From Thermosaccharophagus gerlachensis (GTDB taxonomy: Bacteria; Armatimonadota; Fervidibacteria; Fervidibacterales; Thermosaccharophagaceae), in contig JBGOEV010000068.1 of assembly GCA_041538025.1 (NCBI GenBank), positions 1 to 9,298 on the forward strand: a stretch of 9,298 nucleotides of DNA, read 5' to 3'. A program made the position numbers and the translations under genes. Positions 7,001-9,298 of this stretch are shown piece after piece. Position 1 is the stretch's first letter. Each line of letters opens with the position of its first letter. The notes beneath the pieces were generated by a model. It saw only the letters and a program-made list of their open reading frames with translations. It did not search any database and was not told the DNA's origin.

Positions 7001-7352
7001 GTGCTCTTATGGCGCTGAGCTTATCTCTCACTTCAGCTGCAGCATCGCTACTGTCTATTCCAAGCTCAAACTGAACTGCAACAACTGAGATGCCTTCCTG
7101 CGAATAAGACATCACATGGCGCACACCTGAGATAGTCGCTACAGCTGACTCAATCTTTTCAGTTACCGCTGATTCAACTTCCTCAGGATCTGCTCCGGGG
7201 TAAAGCGTCATGACAGTGACGAATGGGAAATCCACCCTTGGGATAAGCTCAAGTGGCAATCTCGCCATCGCCCAGAAACCGAGAACGACAAAGGCAAGCA
7301 CTGCCATTGCAACCATAACTGGACGCCTAATTGAAAGCTCGGTTAGCCACAT
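4071..7352 (-). CDS. RND-family inner-membrane efflux pump (AcrB/HAE-like), with two extra predicted TM helices
   Basis: The protein has 1093 residues from ATG 7352. It shows the RND plan: TM1 (about 12-32), a periplasmic porter loop opening with YPGADPEEVESAVTEKIE, TM2-TM6 (337-489), a second half, then TM8-TM12 (917-1073). TM4 carries GALVDDSIVVLENI with D405-D406, and TM10 carries GVTEKNAILLVDF with K987, equivalent to the AcrB Asp407/Asp408/Lys940 proton relay. This indicates a proton-driven exporter of the drug/amphiphile type rather than the metal type. Where one TM7 helix normally leads to an L-P-x-x-F-x-P motif, about 50 added residues give three hydrophobic helices (about 541-559, 564-583, 589-607) before LPFKFGFIPKID. 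The gene lies 50 bp downstream of the adaptor gene. ATG 7352 is chosen over an in-frame TTG at 7367 because GAGGTG lies 7 nt before it. Substrate is unknown. Confidence 0.92.
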   Translation of the reverse strand: MWLTELSIRRPVMVAMAVLAFVVLGFWAMARLPLELIPRVDFPFVTVMTLYPGADPEEVESAVTEKIESAVATISGVRHVMSYSQEGISVVAVQFELGIDSSDAAAEVRDKLSAIRAQLPEGVKEPVVSKIDVLAFPVITLAISGERPLKDLREFAEDEIAERLERLQGVSMAQVFGGDVREIQVNVHADKLSAYKLSLTDVVRALAGAHLDVPAGTLRGRIRDIGVRLSGKFKSVQEIRDVPIRFGNRAMGYAGNVIRISDIADVEDTVADRETVLRLNGKEAVGIYVFRHSEANTVEVADAVKKEIERLRRTLPKDINITIVDDQSEFVRDSLHDLTVSLILGALLAMLVVFIFLRDIRGTFIIGLAIPTSLIAAFIPINFLGYTLNFMVMLGLAHAVGALVDDSIVVLENIYRHLEMGELPTEAAFNGRTEIGFAAIAITLVDVAVFTPMIYMGGIVGRFFKPFAVAHVASVLFSLLVSFTFTPMLASRWFKRLTKEEMERQPKNVFERLSVAFEKAWKGVEEIYGVALAWALRNRSLTLFIGNASLLTVIAFLAPMEMRIRGILALIIFALGFLLSLFASEQRRGLIFSAGLFALSILFIHLPFKFGFIPKIDMGRIYTVIEMPPGTSMRETEAAIERVEKKLLEMPEVEFVVSNIGTTGVAIRGAGGYGHEYAALYIVLVDKAKRKRSQEEIAQWLSHWLREQIPSAQVSVEEQTGMARRGAPIQIELIGSDRRELIAIANDIKERIERIPLLRDVKISWRPGRPEYHFHIDRHRAADLGFTAADVAWVLRTAIEGNTDLKYKEDEDEYDIRIRLSRESLDDYKSLLDLIVGVGLQNQPVKVKELAYPIISTGPSLLERKDRKNMVAITANLAPDAQLGNAQQAIARAIAGLDSGGNLINFGGDIELMRENYGYLLSALALAAILVYMLQAALFNSPLLPLSIILALPQALVGALLALMLSGKGMSMVAMIGMIMLLGVTEKNAILLVDFTNTLRARGLSVGEAIVRAGKTRLRPIVMTTLTLILALIPVALEFGKAGELRSPMAIGVIGGLTLSWLLTLFVVPVAYTVFEDVAKAISSAWRSLFTAR

Positions 7353-7359
7353 GCGCAAA

Positions 7360-7365
7360 CACCTC
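7360..7365 (-). promoter_or_regulatory. Ribosome binding site that selects ATG 7352 of the pump
   Basis: GAGGTG on the minus strand (7365 to 7360) stands 7 nt before ATG 7352. The longer reading from TTG 7367 would overlap this site and add five residues (MRCLR) before MWLTELSIRRP, which already matches the usual short cytoplasmic start of RND pumps. Confidence 0.6.
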
Positions 7366-7402
7366 AACCATACCTAAAACACAATGCCGTTTGCCTTTCA
7401 CC

Positions 7403-9298
7403 TTAGAGCTTGCGTTCCCTCGCAATACGCACAGGCGCACCATCGTATAACCTTTCCTGCCCAGATATGACGACCTTCTCACCAGCGTTTAACCCGCTTA
7501 CAACCTGCACTTTCTCTCCAACCTCAATGCCTACTTTCACGTCCTTTCTCTTCGCCCTCCTGCCATCAACAACAAACACATATGCTTTTCCTCTATCACG
7601 AACAATGCAAGTTGTTGGTATCATGATAGCTCCCTTCACTTCACCAACCACCACCCGCCCCCGAGCAAACGAACCTGGCATGATGAACTCATGTAGCCCA
7701 ACCAACTTTATCCGGATGAGGAACTTCCTTGTCGCCTCACGAGCTATCGGGATAACCCTTTCAACGCGACCTTCAAATCTCTTCCCCCGAAGGCTATCAA
7801 CGCTCACAACAGCCTTGCAACCATTGGAGACGAGCCTATACTCAGTCTCTGGGAGCTCACCTTCAAAATAAAGGCGCTCAATTGACACAAGCCTCATAAG
7901 TGGCATACCAGGTGAGACTGTTTCTCCAACATCAACTCTCCTCTCAGCCACATAGGCGCTCACTGGCGCTCTTATCTCTGTTTTTGAGAGTAGTGTTTGT
8001 ATGTTTTTGATTTGTGCGCGTGCTTGCTCAACAGCAGCCTTTGCAGCTTCAACTTGCTGCTCTGAAACGCCGACACGCAACTCGCCAGCCCTCGCAAGCT
8101 CAACGAGTGCTTCCGCTTGCTTTGCTGCAGCTATCGCTGCTTCAAGCTGCTCACGCAACATTTGCTTTCTCCTCTCATTCTCCTTAGCCAACTGCAACAT
8201 CAGTTCGGCATTCTTCACCTGTATGCGTGCAGCTTCAACTTGCAATGCATTGATTTGTTTACGCGCCAAGCTAACCTTCGCAAGCTCGTATAAAGCCTCA
8301 GCTTCAGCGAGCTGAGCCTTCGCTATTTCAAGCTCCCTTCTCACAGTTGATTTCTTTGCCCTCGCTGCCTCCGCTGCCCTGACACCAGCCTCAGCTTGCT
8401 TAACAGCTTCTTCAGCTGCTCTTATATCCTCTGGGCGAGTTCCCTCCTCAATCAATGAGAGGGCTTGCTTTGCCGATTCATAATTCGCCTTCGCCACTTC
8501 GTAGAGCTGTTTTGCTTGATCAAACTGCGACCTTGAAATAGCGCCTTTACTGTAAAGGAATTTCGCACGCTCAAACTCAGCTTGAGCTAACTCAAGGTTT
8601 GACTTAGCTTGGTTGACAGATTGTCTTACTTGCTCCCTTTCCTGAGCTCTTGCGCCACTCCTTGCCTTGTCAAGCATAGCCTTTGCCGACGCAAGCTGTG
8701 CTTTTGCTTGCTCTATTTGCGCTTCAACAACTTCATCGGTTATTCCAACACCTTCTTCAGCCATGCTTAACCTTTGGCGTGCCGATTTGAGCGCTGCCTC
8801 GGCACGCTTCAACTCAGTTTCGGCTTGCTCATCTGCTATCTTGGCTTGCTCTTCTGCCTGCCTTAAAGCTGTCTTTGCTGCTTCCAAGTTAGCCTGTGCT
8901 TGCTCAACGCTTATCTCTATCTCCTTCGTTGCCAAATCAAGCGCTGTCTTAAGCTCACGCACACGCGCTTTGGCAGCATCAAGCTGAGCCTCCGCGCTTT
9001 TCAAATCTGTCTTCACTTTCTTCCCCTCAAGCTCCTTAGCTATGCTCAATTGCCTGTATTGAGCCTCGGCAGCTTTAAGCGCTGCCTTCGCCTGGTTCAA
9101 CTGGGATTGCAAAGTTGAGCTGTCAAGCTGGATGAGCAAATCGCCAGCATGAACAAAGTCACCTTCATCAGCGCCAACAAATGTAACCTTCCCTACCACT
9201 TCACTGCCCACATTCACATCGTCTTGGGACTTTATATTCCCCGTCACCTCAATCTCATTTTGGATGTTCATCCTGACAGCTTCCACGACTTCAACGGG
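7403..9298 (-). CDS. RND membrane fusion (adaptor) protein with a greatly extended coiled-coil hairpin, N-terminus beyond window
   Basis: The frame is open to the right edge: residues PVEV precede the GTG at 9286 in frame, so that GTG is internal and the signal peptide or lipobox lies outside. At least 631 residues are present, against roughly 350-450 for common adaptors. Numbering from the GTG codon, a first lipoyl half (28-58) is followed by an Ala/Glu/Lys/Gln-rich helical hairpin (59-430), a second lipoyl half with EIRAPVSAYVAERRVDVGET (437-456), a beta-barrel (470-548) and a membrane-proximal domain (550-627). LYSKGAISRSQFDQA (244-258) is the typical hairpin tip, flanked by SGARAQEREQV and EGTRPEDI turns as in HlyD/YbhG-type adaptors. 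It should link the RND pump to an outer-membrane channel in the periplasm. No channel gene is in the window. The adaptor assignment is firm; the hairpin geometry is inferred. Confidence 0.9.
   Translation of the reverse strand, partial: PVEVVEAVRMNIQNEIEVTGNIKSQDDVNVGSEVVGKVTFVGADEGDFVHAGDLLIQLDSSTLQSQLNQAKAALKAAEAQYRQLSIAKELEGKKVKTDLKSAEAQLDAAKARVRELKTALDLATKEIEISVEQAQANLEAAKTALRQAEEQAKIADEQAETELKRAEAALKSARQRLSMAEEGVGITDEVVEAQIEQAKAQLASAKAMLDKARSGARAQEREQVRQSVNQAKSNLELAQAEFERAKFLYSKGAISRSQFDQAKQLYEVAKANYESAKQALSLIEEGTRPEDIRAAEEAVKQAEAGVRAAEAARAKKSTVRRELEIAKAQLAEAEALYELAKVSLARKQINALQVEAARIQVKNAELMLQLAKENERRKQMLREQLEAAIAAAKQAEALVELARAGELRVGVSEQQVEAAKAAVEQARAQIKNIQTLLSKTEIRAPVSAYVAERRVDVGETVSPGMPLMRLVSIERLYFEGELPETEYRLVSNGCKAVVSVDSLRGKRFEGRVERVIPIAREATRKFLIRIKLVGLHEFIMPGSFARGRVVVGEVKGAIMIPTTCIVRDRGKAYVFVVDGRRAKRKDVKVGIEVGEKVQVVSGLNAGEKVVISGQERLYDGAPVRIARERKL

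Noticed and set aside
7365..7367. TTG 7367 as start of the RND pump
   Set aside because: The Shine-Dalgarno site GAGGTG overlaps this codon and is correctly spaced for ATG 7352.
8001..9118. Several plus-strand frames rich in Ala, Ser and Cys
   Set aside because: They mirror the Ala/Lys/Glu/Gln-rich coiled coil of the adaptor on the other strand; the repeated codons keep antisense frames open.
9284..9286. GTG at 9286 as start of the adaptor gene
   Set aside because: The frame stays open to the window edge and reads PVEV just before it, as in mature adaptor N-termini, and no signal peptide is present, so the true start is outside.
1..9298. CRISPR arrays, tRNA/rRNA genes, insertion sequences, attachment sites
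   Set aside because: No regularly spaced direct repeats, cloverleaf or rRNA-like segments, transposase motifs or terminal inverted repeats with target duplications were seen on reading both strands.

Overview
The window looks like chromosomal DNA of a diderm (Gram-negative-type) bacterium. It encodes an RND efflux pump with a periplasmic adaptor, and a probable twin-arginine export signal. GC looks moderate, a little under 50% by eye (not counted). Shine-Dalgarno sites are purine-rich, and GTG is used as a start beside ATG. The protein style reminds me of deep-branching, often thermophilic lineages such as Armatimonadota/Fervidibacteria, but that is an impression and nothing here is diagnostic.

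Left half, plus strand (1-3690). The window opens in the last 39 codons of a gene whose C-terminus resembles type I sulfatases (2-121). A good sigma-70-like promoter (125-153) follows at once and drives a class I SAM-dependent O-methyltransferase that carries a Tat-like export signal (189-845). After about 280 bp with no convincing gene comes a Gfo/Idh/MocA-family NAD(P)-dependent oxidoreductase (1124-2149). A 179-bp spacer holding an imperfect palindrome separates it from a 12-TM MATE-family efflux protein (2329-3690). The first three plus-strand genes show no clear common pathway. The sulfatase and Gfo/Idh genes would suit polysaccharide or sugar-acid catabolism, but that is only suggestive.

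Right half, minus strand (3734-9298). Three genes lie head to tail with gaps of 50 and 25 bp and read as one operon. First is a membrane fusion (adaptor) protein with a very long coiled-coil hairpin; its N-terminus lies beyond the right edge. Next is an RND inner-membrane pump of about 1093 residues that keeps the Asp-Asp/Lys proton relay but has about 50 extra residues predicted to form two additional membrane helices before TM7. Last is a 103-residue PII-like protein with a perfect Shine-Dalgarno site. No TolC-type outer-membrane channel is visible in the window.

The part most worth attention is this operon: a proton-driven RND pump with altered membrane topology, a very long adaptor, and a small PII-like sensor candidate made from the same transcript. 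The operon meets the MATE gene tail to tail, so two unrelated efflux systems end 43 bp apart.
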